64,000 nucleotides of DNA from Liolophura sinensis (GCF_032854445.1 NC_088306.1:18011764-18075763), one strand, 5' to 3'; counted from the stretch's first letter, positions 26,034-39,224 are shown. Numbers and translations: made by a program. Notes: generated by a model not told the origin, from the sequence alone.

Positions 26034-26814
26034 AAATTAAAGTTAAAGATAAATTCCTAAAGAGACTGTACTCAAAAAAAAAGTAATTTCCCTATTGAGG
26101 CTGTGAACAAGTTTTATTTCAGGGATTTGTTTATTGATTTGTTTATTACAAAATGTAGGAAATATGTAAAGTAAATTGCTATGTTCTGGTCAAAATGACA
26201 TTTTCATTTTTCCACTCCATGTATAATTTCCAGCCAAGTACTGTTTTCTCACCCTTTCAATCTTTTCTTCTAGTTTCTTCCTGAAATCTATCCTTTTTGC
26301 TTTATGATATTAAAATCTGCTGTACAATACCATACCGTCTGAACTGTATTGTTATTTTCTCCAGAACTTGAACTCCTCCAGTAAACCATGGACATTCATC
26401 ATGCTATCTTTTCTGCACGTGTGTCTTTTACTCCAACATTTTACAGTTAAATCTGAGCATAAAACATCATTTTGTCTGAACTTTATTCCAATTTTCTCCA
26501 TTATCTGATAATTTTAAAGTAAGAACTGGATGCCCGATATCTCACTGAGATTATATCGGTAAAAATGTAAAATGTACGAAAGCACACTACCATGCTATCG
26601 AAAACTGTATCCTGCCCCTTGGTTAGAACATTTTCTTCCTACGATATGGGTGAAATACTGATGAGGGGCCATAACATGTAAGCTATTCATTCATTCATTC
26701 ATTCATTTAAAACTGTACCAAGGCCTTCTGCTCAATTTTTATCAGTTGGTACAAATGTAGCATCTGGCAACAATGCAGCACAGCAGATTTCTTAAAACTT
26801 GTAACATTGCAGCG
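26034..26814. other. Gene-free stretch
   Basis: AT-rich. Contains a short (ATTC)n run at 26685-26706. No supported gene. Confidence 0.5.
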
Positions 26815-27700
26815 ACAGGCAGCAGGCAGATTGTAATCAGTGTGGAATAATCCCACCCGCTTGTTTACCCACAACATGGGTTTTGCCAGGTGGCTGAGCT
26901 CACATAGCAGACAGGCAGCAGGCGGATTGTAATCAGTATGGAATAATCCCACCCGCTTGTTTACCCACAACATGGGTTTTGCCAGGTGGCTGAGCTCACA
27001 TAGCAGACAGGCAGCAGGCGGATTGTAATCAGTATGGAATAATCCCACCCGCTTGTTTACCCACAACATGGGTTTTGCCAGGTGGCTGAGCTCACATAGC
27101 AGACAGGCAGCAGGCGGATTGGATTGTAATCAGTATGGAATAATCCCACCCGCTTGTTTACCCACAACATGGGTTTTGCCAGGTGGCTGAGCTCACATAG
27201 CAGACAGGCAGCAGGCGGATTGGATTGTAATCAGTATGGAATAATCCCACCCGCCTGTTTACTCACAACATGGGTTTTGCCAGGGGGCTGAGCTCACACA
27301 GCAGACAGGCAGCAGGCGGATTGTAATCAGTATGGAATAATCCCACCCGCCTGTTTGCCCACAACATGGGTTTTGCCAGGTGGCTGAGCTCACACAGGAG
27401 GCAGGCAGCAGGTGGATTGTAAGCAGTATGGAACAATCCCACCCGCTTGTTTACCCACAACATGAGTTTTGCCAGGTGGCTGAGCTCACACAGCAGACAG
27501 GCAGCAGATGGACTGTACGCAGTATGGAATAATCCCACCCGCTTGTTTACCCACAACATGGGTTTTGCCAGGTGGCTGAGCTCACACAGCAGACAGGCAG
27601 CAGGCAGACTGTAATCAGTGTGGAATAATCCCACCCGCTTGTTTACCCACAACATGGGTTTTGCCAGGGGGATGAGCTCATGTAGCAGACAGGCAGAGTC
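26815..27700. repeat. 96-bp minisatellite, about nine units
   Basis: Unit boundaries (ACAGGCAGCAGGCGGATTGT) fall at 26815, 26911, 27007, 27103, 27204, 27305, 27401, 27497 and 27593, with a partial unit at 27689. Most units are exactly 96 bases. Two adjacent ones are 101 because GGATT is duplicated. As 96 is 32 codons, the minus strand stays open for 120 and 175 residues on either side of the 101-base units, giving a 32-residue repeat containing HLAKPMLWVNKRVGLFHT. I treat this as a repeat-made frame. Confidence 0.95.
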
Positions 27701-27766
27701 TCCACGACATAATCTAGCCCTTGGGGCACTCAGGCTGGCCAATTTGCAGCATGAATATTCTACATG

Positions 27767-27992
27767 TACCCTAATTCTTCGACCTTTCACCCACCACTGC
27801 GACCGATATTTTGAAACATTATGAGAGAACTATGAAGAGTAAAGAAATAATCTTCACAGTCTTATACAGTTTGCATCTTTAGTGACGCAAACAAATCATT
27901 TTTGGTGTCATTTTCATAACAACTGTAAGCATAAATTCCCCTGAAAAAAGGGCTTTATACATGTACGTCAAAAAAGTTGAAGATTTACAGTA
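27767..27992. repeat. MITE family B, copy 2
   Basis: Starts TACCCTAATTCTTCGACCTT and ends AAAAAGTTGAAGATTTACAG. The core matches 16819-17020 (TTTGCATCTTTAGTGACGCA). It directly follows the 96-bp minisatellite. Confidence 0.8.
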
Positions 27993-28339
27993 CTGTAGTT
28001 TGCAGTCCTTAAAATCGGGTAAATAAAACAATGAGCAAAACACAGAGAAGCTTTCCCTAGTTACATGCATTTTCATCAGATTGTTTTATATCTTGTTCGT
28101 ATTTTCAAAAACAGCTGCCATATTTATGAGTGTGGAGTCCTGCAATGTAAACTGTCAGTCCCACAGCCACAGACAAACAAAGCAAAACAATAGAATTCGA
28201 ACAAGCCACCTCATTGGTCATGGACTGGTAGTCTTCCGCCAGAAGCCATTAAAGCACTCAGGCACTCACGACGCTTTCCGCAGAACAGATCATCTTCAAG
28301 GGGCAATGACCGCGCTAGAGGAACACTGGACTTAGTTAT

Positions 28340-29710
28340 ACAATGTTGTACTGTTACTGCAATATGAGAATGGGGACGCAGAAAAATTCTGAGAAAGCAG
28401 ACAGGGAAATGACCAGAAAGAATGGAACTGTGCAAAGCATAAATGACATAACTGCTCATGTGGAACATTCAAGGTCATGCTTTACACATCAAGATTTCAC
28501 CACAACAGACCAAGAATAAAGACCAGTCACATGTACTTTACACAACTGGGCATACTTAGAAATTGGACAGGGTGCTGACCAGACACAATGAAACAATGAA
28601 GATACCAATGGTTTTAATCCAGAACAAAAGGGCCTTGATTTGTACATTACGGTTTCAGTGCTATACGAGAACAAGGACTAGATGTACTTTGGAATAATGC
28701 ATAGGAATAAAAATGTAGAAAGTAGAGAGTAGGGCAGGCACATAGAGTAAAGCCTTTATGGCATAACTGTTTAACAGAAACATTCAGGTCTTGATTAATA
28801 ATCCAGGCATCCGGGACGTACTGTGGTATGTCCAAAATTTGGACAGGGCAAAGACCAAAAACAAGAAAACAATGCAAAGTACCAACAACGTAATCCAGTT
28901 TGAGTATAGTGTAAAATGCAACTGTACATTCAAGGTTTCACTGCGGTATAAGGAGAAAGACATATCAGATGTACTGTGAAATGAAGGTTTGGAAGCGTGG
29001 AAAGTGCACAGTGCAATGACTATATTCAACTGATAAATGCAAAGCAGCTATGTCATGATTGTTTAGTTGAGCATTCAGGGCTTCTTTTTTTTTTTTTCAT
29101 TCAGCTTTTACTGCAATACGAGAACAAACAGGTTACTTGTAGGTGTATTGTGAAATGTGGCTAGGAAGTAGGTAGAGCACTGACCAGAAACAATGAAACA
29201 ATGATAAGTGCCAGGAACATACCTGGCTTCCATATTGTGCAAAAGAGCCTTGATTCATACAACCACTTTTCAGATCATTGCCAGAACAAAGGCAGTGCTT
29301 CTACATGTACTTTGCGGAGAAGTTTTATAGAGACTTTGACAGAAAATGAATCAGGTGTAATGGAACAATGCAAAGTGGCAATGACATATCTGCTTTTGTG
29401 AAGGGATTCAGGGCCTTTATTCGTGCATCTTGGTTTTACTTTACTAATACAAGAAAGACATTCTGCTTGTACTTTGGAGGGATGCTTTATAGAAAATGGA
29501 TAATTAAGTCAATGAGTGAAATGGAACAATGCAAAGTAGTAATGAGATATCTGCTATTGTAAAGCATTCATGGCTTTCATTCATATATCCCGGTTTTACT
29601 TTACTAATACAAGAGAGACGGTCTTGCTTGTGCTTTGGAGTGATGCTTTACAGAAATTGTCATAGGAAGTCAGGAAAGGGCAGTGACAAGACAAAATGAA
29701 GCACCATACA
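28340..29710. repeat. Degenerate ~150-170 bp tandem array, about eight to nine units
   Basis: A diverged block recurs: an ACGAGAACAA-like start (about 28361, 28512, 28661, 28942, 29112, 29278, 29443, 29605), then a CATGTACTTTGGAA-like motif, then CAGGGCACTGACCAGA, then ATGAAACAATGCAAAGTACC, then CATTCAGGGCCTTGATTCAT. Spacings are about 150-170 bases. Units are so diverged that the array is easily missed. Open frames inside have no support. Confidence 0.75.
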
Positions 29711-32230
29711 CAATCTTCAGACAGACAAGATTTTGACTGCACTGTTCAATACCTGAAGGCTGTGGGATTTCTTTTCACCATTAAGCAGAATATACTTCGG
29801 TGAACCATGAGTGTGTGCATGTAACTTAAAAGGCTGTACTATACTCTATTTCAAAAGCCTGCCTTGTGTTATCAGTACATGAGTGATTACAATGAAATAC
29901 TTAAATGAATAAAGATAAAAGGAGACATTACTAACCAAACCTGAGTGATTTTATCTGTAAAAATTCTTCGTTAAATCCTCATAAATAATTTTGGATTGAA
30001 AGGAATTTACATTATCACAGTAGCTTTATGGGAAAGTACTTTTACACAAATGCATTCATTATGCTCTGCCTGTCTAGTTCACTTTTATAATCTAAACTTC
30101 TATAAAATTTGACTTCTGATGAATCAGCTATACAATTGTGAAGCCCATCAACACAATATCTCCTCCAGCAATACAGGTCAATAACCGACTCTCAGGTTTT
30201 GTGGTTAATTGTTATTCTGGTGTGTCTCTAATATCTCGAGCAAATTGCTATGACATATATTTACAAACATGATATGACAATCATCCAGGACATTTGTGAC
30301 ACATTGATTAACTGGTCCCTTGCTTCAGGCACACCTACAATATAATACAGCTTTCACTAACGATTCAGTAAGATAACAAAACTGTTCGCTCATGACAATT
30401 CTAGGAATTCTGGGATATAGATTTTATACACAGAAAAAAATTAAAAAATAAGATTTAGGAGGTTTTCTCCGCCAACACAAAAGAAGTGCAAATTCGCAAA
30501 TTATATAGATGTACCCATAATCCGGACTAAAATGAATAAAAGTGTTGAAATACAAAATATATCTAATATTAGGCAAAATATACAGAGAACTGCAATAGAA
30601 TACATCAGCAATATTATTTAAATTTTACATTTTGAACAACAAATTAATTAATTTAATTACATTTTTAAAATTTTACGCTTTAATTTTAAAAGGCTTATGA
30701 CAGTATTTAGGCATCCATTATGTTTATTATCTAGGAAAAATTGGGTGCATTTAACCCTGAGGTCTGATGTTTTCTTGACATCACCACAATAATAGTAATT
30801 GAATTTCTGCTGTTTTCAGGAAGAAATGGCAGATTCCTATCTTTGTTATCTTTGACAAAACAGTCATTAAAATCCGTGCCTCATGTCTGTTACTTAACCC
30901 ATCTTTCAATTACAGTGACCACAGTAAAGATGACATTTTCCTCAACCGTCACAGGACAGCACAAATCGATTGACAAGACTAATTTACAATTGGTTGATGA
31001 CCATAAAATTCACCATATGTTGGTATCTCTCATTCATCCATCAAGCCCCGCTGAATTTACTTAGGGCTTATCGAAAGTTCGACTTCAAGCCAGCTGCAAG
31101 AGTTATTAAATTTGGTTCAGAGTGCACTTCTTTCGCTCCCAGAATTACAGGTACAGTGCATCAGTATTGATAGAAAAGCATGCGTCAGGTGTGAAAACAG
31201 GCTAATTTGACAACGACCTCTCCAATTAACCTGCACTTTAAGAGCTTTCTTAAGCAGACAGAGAAGAGGTGCATCCCATCAGATCGTACGTCCACCATGC
31301 AAAGATTAAACTCTGTGATACCCACTTTTCTGACAGATTTACCGGGTTCTAGCAGAATGCGACTGGCAGTAAATTAGCTGATAATGCCTTGCTTTCTACA
31401 AGCTACTACACATCAATATGAACCACCATGAATCATGCTGACAATACATGCTGTCGTTCACAGTGTCATCACACTGGCTGTCAACCCATGACAGAGCAGA
31501 CCGAACACGCCTATAAAAGTAAGGACATGGGAGTGGACCTCTTCATCTCAATACAAATGAATTTAGTACACTTTACCCTTTTTTCTCTCACCACTGTTTC
31601 ATCTGAGAATTGGATTGGAACACCATATTCATGAATATTTTGCCTTCATGATGATAGTCATATTTTTATGGGAGGATGAAACTAGACAATTGATATATTT
31701 TACCTGACAAAAAGTCTATTAACTTCAACAATGAGAGCTTGATTTCAGTCCACATCCTCTTTGGTCAAGAGCTAAGTTCAATTAAATTACACATTGAGGT
31801 CAATTTTCAATCATTTCTGGCATTTACCCGCCTCAATATTTAATCATTGAATTCCAAAATCCAGTGTGTCCATTCCACAAAACAATTTGCGGAACGAAGT
31901 GGGCCTTTAAGTCCACTAAAACAGCCGCACACATCCATTTCTCTTGAGGATGGAAGAGAAAGAGATTCTTTCAACCATTCATACATGTTTAAATCCAATT
32001 CAGACTAGTTATATGCAGAAAATCTGAAAAAGTGTTGTCTTTTCTCTCTCTGATATTCCAGCGTGCACACACGATGCATTCGGTGCAACAAACAAAATAA
32101 TAACTGCACACAGTTATTTTGACCAGAGGGAAGGAAAGATAAACGTCCTACTCTCTTTAATGCACATCAGGAATGAAACAAGTGGATTTCTCAGTTCACT
32201 GATTAAATGTTGAGGCAGATATATATAAGA
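29711..32230. other. Gene-free stretch
   Basis: No supported gene. 30840-31640 has several short plus-strand frames and is less AT-rich, but shows no recognisable domain or convincing splice structure. Confidence 0.5.
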
Positions 32231-32500
32231 GGGAGCGAGTGCTTGGGGTTTAATGTAGTACAAAAACAATTTCTCAGTCATGTGACGAAGAAGGAATCCT
32301 TAGAATGCATGTCATGTGCCTCCTTGTTGCAGGACGGATTTCACCCGTTCTATTATCTAGTGCTACTTCATTGAGACGCCGTACCGAAGGCATGTAATCT
32401 GCCCTGCCCGAGCCATTATACCGATATGGCTCAACCAGTCATTGCACTATCCCCTTCATGCTGAACGCCAAGCAAGGAAGCTACAACTTCCTCTTTTAAG
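32231..32500 (+). repeat. Second SINE-like family, long copy
   Basis: From GCGAGTGCTTGGGGTTTAAT through TGCCTCCTTGTTGCAGGACG and CCCCTTCATGCTGAACGCCA to ACTTCCTCTTTTAAG. It matches 54481 and 62171 closely. No open reading frame. The plus label is the direction in which it reads here; true transcript orientation is not resolved. Confidence 0.88.
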
Positions 32501-32599
32501 GGATGAATATAAGAAATAGTTGAAAATAGACCGCAGTATTTAACTTAATGGAACTTGCTATATGCCTACGATGGCTAAATGAGTAAGCAAGAGACCCAC

Positions 32600-32823
32600 T
32601 CATTTATTCAACAACAATGTATGTATCTGATTAATGTTCTATGCCATACTTAAGAATATTTCACTTACGTTGCATGCAAAGGCAGCCAGCATAATTGGTG
32701 GGAGGAAAGCGGGCAGAGCCCATGGGCCAGGAAACCCACAACCATCCAGAGGTTTCTGGCAAACCCACATTCACACAAAGGACAGAGGAGGAAGCTAGCA
32801 TAATTGAACTCACACCGACTACA
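32600..32823 (-). repeat. tRNA-derived SINE, diverged copy
   Basis: Body motifs ACTTAAGAATATTTCACTTA, CAGCCAGCATAATTGGTGGG and CCACAACCATCCAGAGGTTT match the 25741 copy with indels. The B-box region is eroded (TTGAACTCACACCGACTACA). Confidence 0.8.
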
Positions 32824-32830
32824 ATGGGAG

Positions 32831-35454
32831 CTCTATTTCTGATTTATGTTGGCATGATAAATATATCCAATCATGACAAACTGTCTGGTTTCAAGGAAAA
32901 TCTCAGTAACAGATTCACAAGTCCATGAACCAGACGCCACAACTGGAACTTACTTTCAACCATAATTATTTGGTTTTTTATTTCACCTCATAATTTGACT
33001 CCAGGTGAATGTGTCCATATTCAATTTATTTTGAAAATATGATTCAAAGTATAACTGTGTTCTCCAACTCAACTACGTATCAGGCACAAGATTACTCCCT
33101 GCTGGAGAGCCAGACTGTACCCTGCATAAAAAAGACATAAACCATCTGTATCTGTGTTACATATCCAATAATAACTAACCTGGACAAAATCTCAGGCAAA
33201 AAGCATGGGATTGTTCAGTGTGAACATGTATCCTACATAAAGAAAGATCCAGCTGGACTACAATGTTCCGTATTTGTATGCTGACATGGAAATGCAATTA
33301 AGAAATAAATAAAAATTGCAAATCAAAATATGGCAAAACCTGCCGTGCTAAAAGACTGTCAGTGCCTTATCATGGATTTACAAGGCCTTCCGAGCTGGGA
33401 CGCCAAGAGGCACATCCTAGGAGCCTCTCTACATATGGAGAATACAATTTTTGCCTCGTGCCTCAACCAAAAGAAAATACATTTCTGGTATAAAGTGCAG
33501 TCCTCACAGCCGAGAGACATAATGATTGCTTTCCTTATCATAACAGTTCAGGATGTCAAAGTATGAAAAAAAAATTTTTGCAAAACTTAATTAAACTTGT
33601 GTCTCCTTGTATGATTATATATATGTGTCTATTTGTTTGATATTAGGTGCCATATTCGTCATCATTTTCTGAGGTAAAAAAAAAAATTTCCAAAAAGATT
33701 ACACTAGGATATCCTCCTACCTTTCAATCAAATTTCCAAACACCTTTCTAAGGTTAATACCATTCTTGGACTCAAGAAAAACAAGCAACCTTTGGGTCAT
33801 TTACAGTATATTAAAATCATATCCATTGTTGGTACTTTGCACCGTTTCATTGTTTCTGGATAATGACAAATCCAATTCCAAATCCAATCTAAATTACTCG
33901 CCATTTACACTAGTTATCGGTGGACCCGATTCAGAATTTGGCCACTCCTTGAGCAGCAGTGTACTATTCATACATGATATTTAAGAAGCTCTGCCACACC
34001 TTGAACCCCACCCCACTAAACTCCTCAGCCCCCACCTCACCTCACTCATCAACCCCCATCTCCTATCCCCCACCCCACCCCGTCACGACACCTGACTGTA
34101 CCAGGCCTCCTAATGGAGAAATGGCATTAGAGCAAGTGAGGGATGAATGACGGAGTGGTTCAGAAGAGGCAGCTGTCAGACGGATCTCGGGTGCTGGTCT
34201 AGACACACCACAGTATTATTACCTCACTATTCTGACATTCTTAGACCAGATCTGTCGCCCAGGGATGTAAACCAGACACTGAGGGTCTACAAGTGAAGGA
34301 CTGATGGACAATCAAACCCTGGACCTGCATTCAATCTGAGGCCAAGCCGAGGGTATAAAGGCGTGCAGACATCTCAGGATGCTAAAAACACTGCTACACT
34401 CGAGACATCGTGAAGGCGTGTATAAAGGGAAAAGAGATATCTTTCCAAAATTGCTGTAATTCCTAAACCATTTTACATCTGCACCTTTCAATGATCAACA
34501 AAACTGACATACTCTGCTATTTACAGAATTATCTTAAGTTCACATAACATGCATTTTTAATCCCATCAACAGCATAATCTGCAGGTTGTCGTCAGACCTT
34601 CCCAATGAACAACCCTGGAATTTGGTCTCTTTTAATTTCATGTCCGCCACTAACACTACAAGGCTTTGACGTAAGGGAGCGCTTAAAAACGTCCTCCAAG
34701 CTGCCGCCACCCTTCAGAATTAGTTCCAATCAAATCGTAACATACATCATATACGCTCAGGTAATTTCCTATCACAACTTCCCAGAATACGAGAAGTGAG
34801 AGAAAAACTACGCATAAATCTGCTGCTATCTGGTGCGACTCAGGAGACATTCAAGACAGGTATGTGGCTTTACATCATAAACTAATCATTTATACTTGAC
34901 GGGATTGTATTTTATTTTTCAAGATTACTTTTTTTTTTATAGCGTGTGCATGGATTTAGAGCCATATAAATGAAAGACATCAAACCTTACCCATACAGGA
35001 GTATTTTTAGATTTCTGACATCCACAAACTGGTTTCAGCAATGACTCCATACTGTAATGCCAATGTTACTTACACCCAACTACTGTAAATTCGTTTGTTT
35101 TGCCTTCATTTGTATCTAATTATTTGATGATTTTCTTTGATATTATGTTACATGTAAGTCGATGTGTCTCTTTTCTCCTGAAAATATTGTAAGATAATGT
35201 ATTATTTAATGTATAAGGCCTCTGGGAAGAACAGTTCTTGAGAACTGACAGAGCTATGCCTATATATGTATCGTAACTACCCTCTGAAAATAAAGTTATA
35301 CATACACACATACATGTATCCCCCCCTCCAACAACCACCCCCCACCGCCCACTGGTCTCAGTAATAATTTACTGTTCCACTAAATGTCAATGAGCCAATA
35401 TGGTTTGTTAAAATGTAAACACAAATTAAATAACTCACACTACATTAAACAGTT
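32831..35454. other. Gene-free stretch with a C-rich tract
   Basis: No supported gene. 33692-33807 is an eroded family C MITE. 34001-34085 is a C/A-rich tract with quadruplex potential on the minus strand. 34580-34605 is a short SINE scrap (GGTTGTCGTCAGACCTTCCC). Confidence 0.5.
33692..33807. repeat. MITE family C, right half
   Basis: AGGATATCCTCCTACCTTTC, CCAAACACCTTTCTAAGGTT and the end GGTCATTTACAGTA match the family. The left half is missing or unrecognisable. Confidence 0.6.
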
Positions 35455-35536
35455 TTGTTTTATTTATTTATTTGATTGATTGATTTTTATTTATATGACA
35501 GCAGCCAGCATTATGGTGGAGAGGAAACCAAGCAGT
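35455..35536 (-). repeat. tRNA-derived SINE, 3' fragment
   Basis: ATTTATTTATTTGATTGATT and CAGCCAGCATTATGGTGGAG correspond to the tail end of the family. The head half is absent. Confidence 0.8.
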
Positions 35537-35540
35537 TTTG

Positions 35541-38524
35541 TTTTAAGCCATAAATTCAATTTTAGAAACACAACTGTCACCATTTGTCACAATTACTTTC
35601 CAATTATTAATTTACACAACTTCCAGGTCATATCACGGATTTCAGCTTTTGTTTCAAAGAATACCAAATGACAAATTTTCTGGTTACATCCGATATAACA
35701 ATCTTTTAAATTTAAATTTTTTCCCTTAATAAATTCTATCCCTTATTAACACACAAATTTAGACATAAATTCACAAGAGGGGAAACTTTAAAAAAGTATA
35801 CAATTTATATAGATCAAAAAGTTAAATCATTATTCAGTGTATATTTACCATTAATTTATATCCACAAGTAATTAGCCTACCCCTTTCATATGTCGAGTAC
35901 TAATTTGCCAATGAATGACCAAGATGACCAAATATCAATGTCTTCGGTATAACCACATGCTGCTTTACAACAGATTGATTTGGTTCTGTCCTACAAGACA
36001 GACACTCTGCCCTACTTTCACAGGACAGTGAGGCCCCACCAAGTAAAATCTTTGTTTTAACGGCAGAATGAATATTTTCTTCGATCTAAGAAGAGGTAAT
36101 AAAATTAAAATTGTACAAATCACTTCTTTTGCGGGAAACGTTGACATTCCCAGCAATTTTCCCTGTTAAGGTATTTATATGATCAAAAAGCTTTGGAAAA
36201 CAGAAAAATCATACCAACATCAAGATGGGATAAAATAAAAAGGTATATTTACAATTTTATTTTACTTCTTTCCCCTTTTGAGATTTTTTTAGAGCCTGCT
36301 CACCTATAAAGCACAAAACATGGTGTTGCCTGAAAGAGGAGAGTACAAATGTACCTGGAACCAGAACTCCACACACAGAAATTCTATTTACATGTAACTC
36401 TCTTGTGCATGGCTGCCACCATGGCTAGGTAAGTATTTCCTCACCAGATTAACCCGGGTAGAAATATTTCCACAATTAATTATTTCCGTAATGACAACAT
36501 TTATTACACAATTTGTCTACACTACAGGCAAAGTTTTGTGCCAAACTTAAAACCCTTTAGGCAATTGGAAACCCAGACCTATCCACTTATATAATGGAAA
36601 TATTCGGTTAGCCAATCATGTTTCCGGGCTCTCAGGCCTCATCTGGGCAATGTACCAGCCACAACATGCTGACTAATACTGTAATAGCTTTAGCTGCGCG
36701 GAGGTCCACATCTAATGCATGTTGGTAATTCCCTACCTCGAGAGACAACCAATTAATAACTAAAGTTTCAGTTTGATCCATAGAGTCAATATTAATATGA
36801 AGAGTTAATATGGGTTTTCTTTTCTAGCAATCATGCATGGCAAAACTTTTTATGAAATATGTTTTCCTGTTGTTTTTTAAGCATGGTAAACAAGCAAAGT
36901 CTCATCTTTTATTTAAAATAAAAAAGCCTTGACCATATTTTTGACAGTTTAATTTGGATGCTTCCGTCTCCCAATAGCTTTTGTTCTCCTTTCAGGGACA
37001 GGCATGGATACCGGTACATATTAACTTAGAACACAAAACACAGCTTCATACATTTTCATTTAAGTTGTTACAATCACCCTTGGTTGAGGACAATGTGTGA
37101 AGATTGATGGGTTTGACAGTTTTTTGTTGGAATAACATCAATCTCTACAGGACACCAGAGAAAAATTCAGGCAGGTTTTTCTAGACCTCACTAAAATATG
37201 AAAACCTGTTGGCATCTTCTACCACCAAAGCGCAATTTAGAGGTAAATAAACGTCACAACATATTATTTTTGGTGCTGAAACTTTCCAGAAGAATACCAA
37301 GCCCATGTTCCACACAAACATCAGAATACCCTTCTAAAATCAATAGAACACTCAGAATCAGGAAAAATGAGCAAATTAGTCGTGGACAAAATATATATTT
37401 GTTTTTCTGGAAACTATAAACCTTTACAAGATTCCCATGTAACATGATCCTTTTTTTGTTAATAGTTCGCTGAGATCATGCTGTCTCCATGTTGGAGTTT
37501 TGTGAATTCTGATGCCATCATTGAAATAATGTCCCTGACATGCACTCTTCTGCGATAACAATCATTTGCATGGTTTTCTAGGACACACTCGTACATTCTG
37601 CTGAAGACACCAGACAGGGCACCAGACACGACACCCCACCTGTCAGAGTACAGCACAAAAATACTACAGCATGGAGAGTAAAACCAGTTCAGTGGAGACT
37701 TTGTGAGAGTTCGGTGTGGTCAGACATAACCGGTGAAATCCGTCCTCTTGTAGATTCACCTCACTCAGGATTTTATTCTATGTGCTCATGTGTATGCTTA
37801 CAAAGCAGCAATGCACACGGCCTCTAACATCACTGCTATATCAGAATTAAGAAAAATTCATGATTGTTAATTACAATTTATTACATGTCACTGGTCTAGA
37901 ATGGCTCAAAATGCTACTTTGTCACCATATTTGATATACAATCACATTAGAACAATGCAAAGGGACCAGGCTCCAGGGATGCTTAGTCCACCAGCAGAAT
38001 CCTGGTTTAACCAGAGCGGTGACAATAGTATAACATTTTGCAACATTTCTTTTTACCAACTCCAGGCCAACCATAACTTCCACTATCATTGATGTCACGA
38101 TATTCCAAGATTGTCAATTGTGAAGTCCGAGAGAAAACCTGACTTGGGAACGACCCTGGGACTCCAGGGACACCCATGTGGTGTGCATGGTTTCTTACCT
38201 CTCAACCAGCGCTCTGTAGATTGATTGACAATCTAAAGCAGACAGAAGCTTATAGCATTGGTTTACAGGGGACACTTTATCTGTCTTCTGCCTCAGTTAT
38301 ACACTCCTAGTGATTCAACACTTCGTCAAATTGACAGATTCTTACCAGACTTCAGATTGAACGTTTTAATCCTTTACTTTTTCGCTCTACCACAACGAAA
38401 TGAAGACAATAGTTTAAAACTCCTTTAATGTAAACTTTGATCCAACTCTTTTACATTTTTTTGCTGTAACTTTTCTTCTGAACTCTTACATGTTTTTTGT
38501 CTGCTCATTGTAACAGTCAGATTC
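35541..38524. other. Gene-free stretch with one weak exon candidate
   Basis: No recognised gene. The minus-strand frame 37459-37656 (ending LQHGDSMISANY) follows an acceptor-like CTGTACTCTGACAG but matches no family I know. An eroded family C MITE is at 37250-37395. Confidence 0.45.
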
Positions 38525-38640
38525 ACTTCAATACAACTACCGTAAATGACCTAAAATGTAGTTGCATTGATTCACTTCAATACGACTAACAAAAATGACC
38601 TAAAATGTAGTTGTACTGAAGTGAATCAATACAACTACCA
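38525..38640. repeat. Tandem plus inverted 55-bp repeat (hairpin)
   Basis: GATTCACTTCAATACAACTA occurs at about 38520, a variant with CGACTA at about 38570, and the reverse complement GTAGTTGTACTGAAGTGAAT at about 38608. ATGACCTAAAAT accompanies each. The layout suggests duplicated termini of a family C element. Confidence 0.75.
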
Positions 38641-38835
38641 TAAATGACCTAAAATTCCACCCCAAAAAATGTCTATATTGAAGCAAGTAAATGTTATAAA
38701 ATATTGTTTTTTGATACTGAAACTTACATTTTGCAGCAAGTTATCATCATATCTTCCAACCAGATGAACAAACCTCTGAGAATCAGGAAAAATGTGCAAT
38801 TTTATCATGGACCAACTTTCAAGTCATTTTACGTA
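38636..38835. repeat. MITE family C, copy
   Basis: TACCATAAATGACCTAAAAT to AAGTCATTTTACGTA, with interior ATTTTGCAGCAAGTTATCAT. It directly abuts the family A copy that starts at 38834. Confidence 0.72.
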
Positions 38836-39040
38836 CCCTAATTCTTGAACTTTTTTGATATACGAAAGAGCAACTTTAAGTGAAATTTGTACACACTTCT
38901 AATTTGATTTTGGAGACAAAACTACATTAGTTGGGTTGGCCAACTTCAGGGCTTCACAAAGAGTATACTTTTGTAAATCTACACAGGATGCCTGAATAAA
39001 CACCTTGTAAACATGTGAAAAGGTTGAAGACTTACAGTAT
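38834..39040. repeat. MITE family A, copy in reverse orientation
   Basis: TACCCTAATTCTTGAACTTT, then ACGAAAGAGCAACT, AAACTACATTAGTTGGGTTG, CACCTTGTAAACATGTGAAA and AGGTTGAAGACTTACAGTA. Reverse complement of the 5961 copy. Confidence 0.82.
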
Positions 39041-39224
39041 ATTTGTGTGGCTGATTGCAACAACACTTCAGGTTGCTCATAGAGTAAACTGGTGAGTGGG
39101 TGCACTATTCATAATATTCTCAAATGCCATTTGTTTTAACAGCGTCTAAAATAAGTGAAAAAGCCCTACAAAAACTGTCATTAGACTTGAGTAAGTTTAA
39201 TTTCTGCACTTAAAATAAAATTGC

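Noticed and set aside
26707-27790. Minus-strand open frames of 120 and 175 residues with a 32-residue repeat
   Set aside because: They exist only because the 96-bp minisatellite unit is a multiple of three. The 5-bp variants break the frame, and there is no start, splice or homology support.
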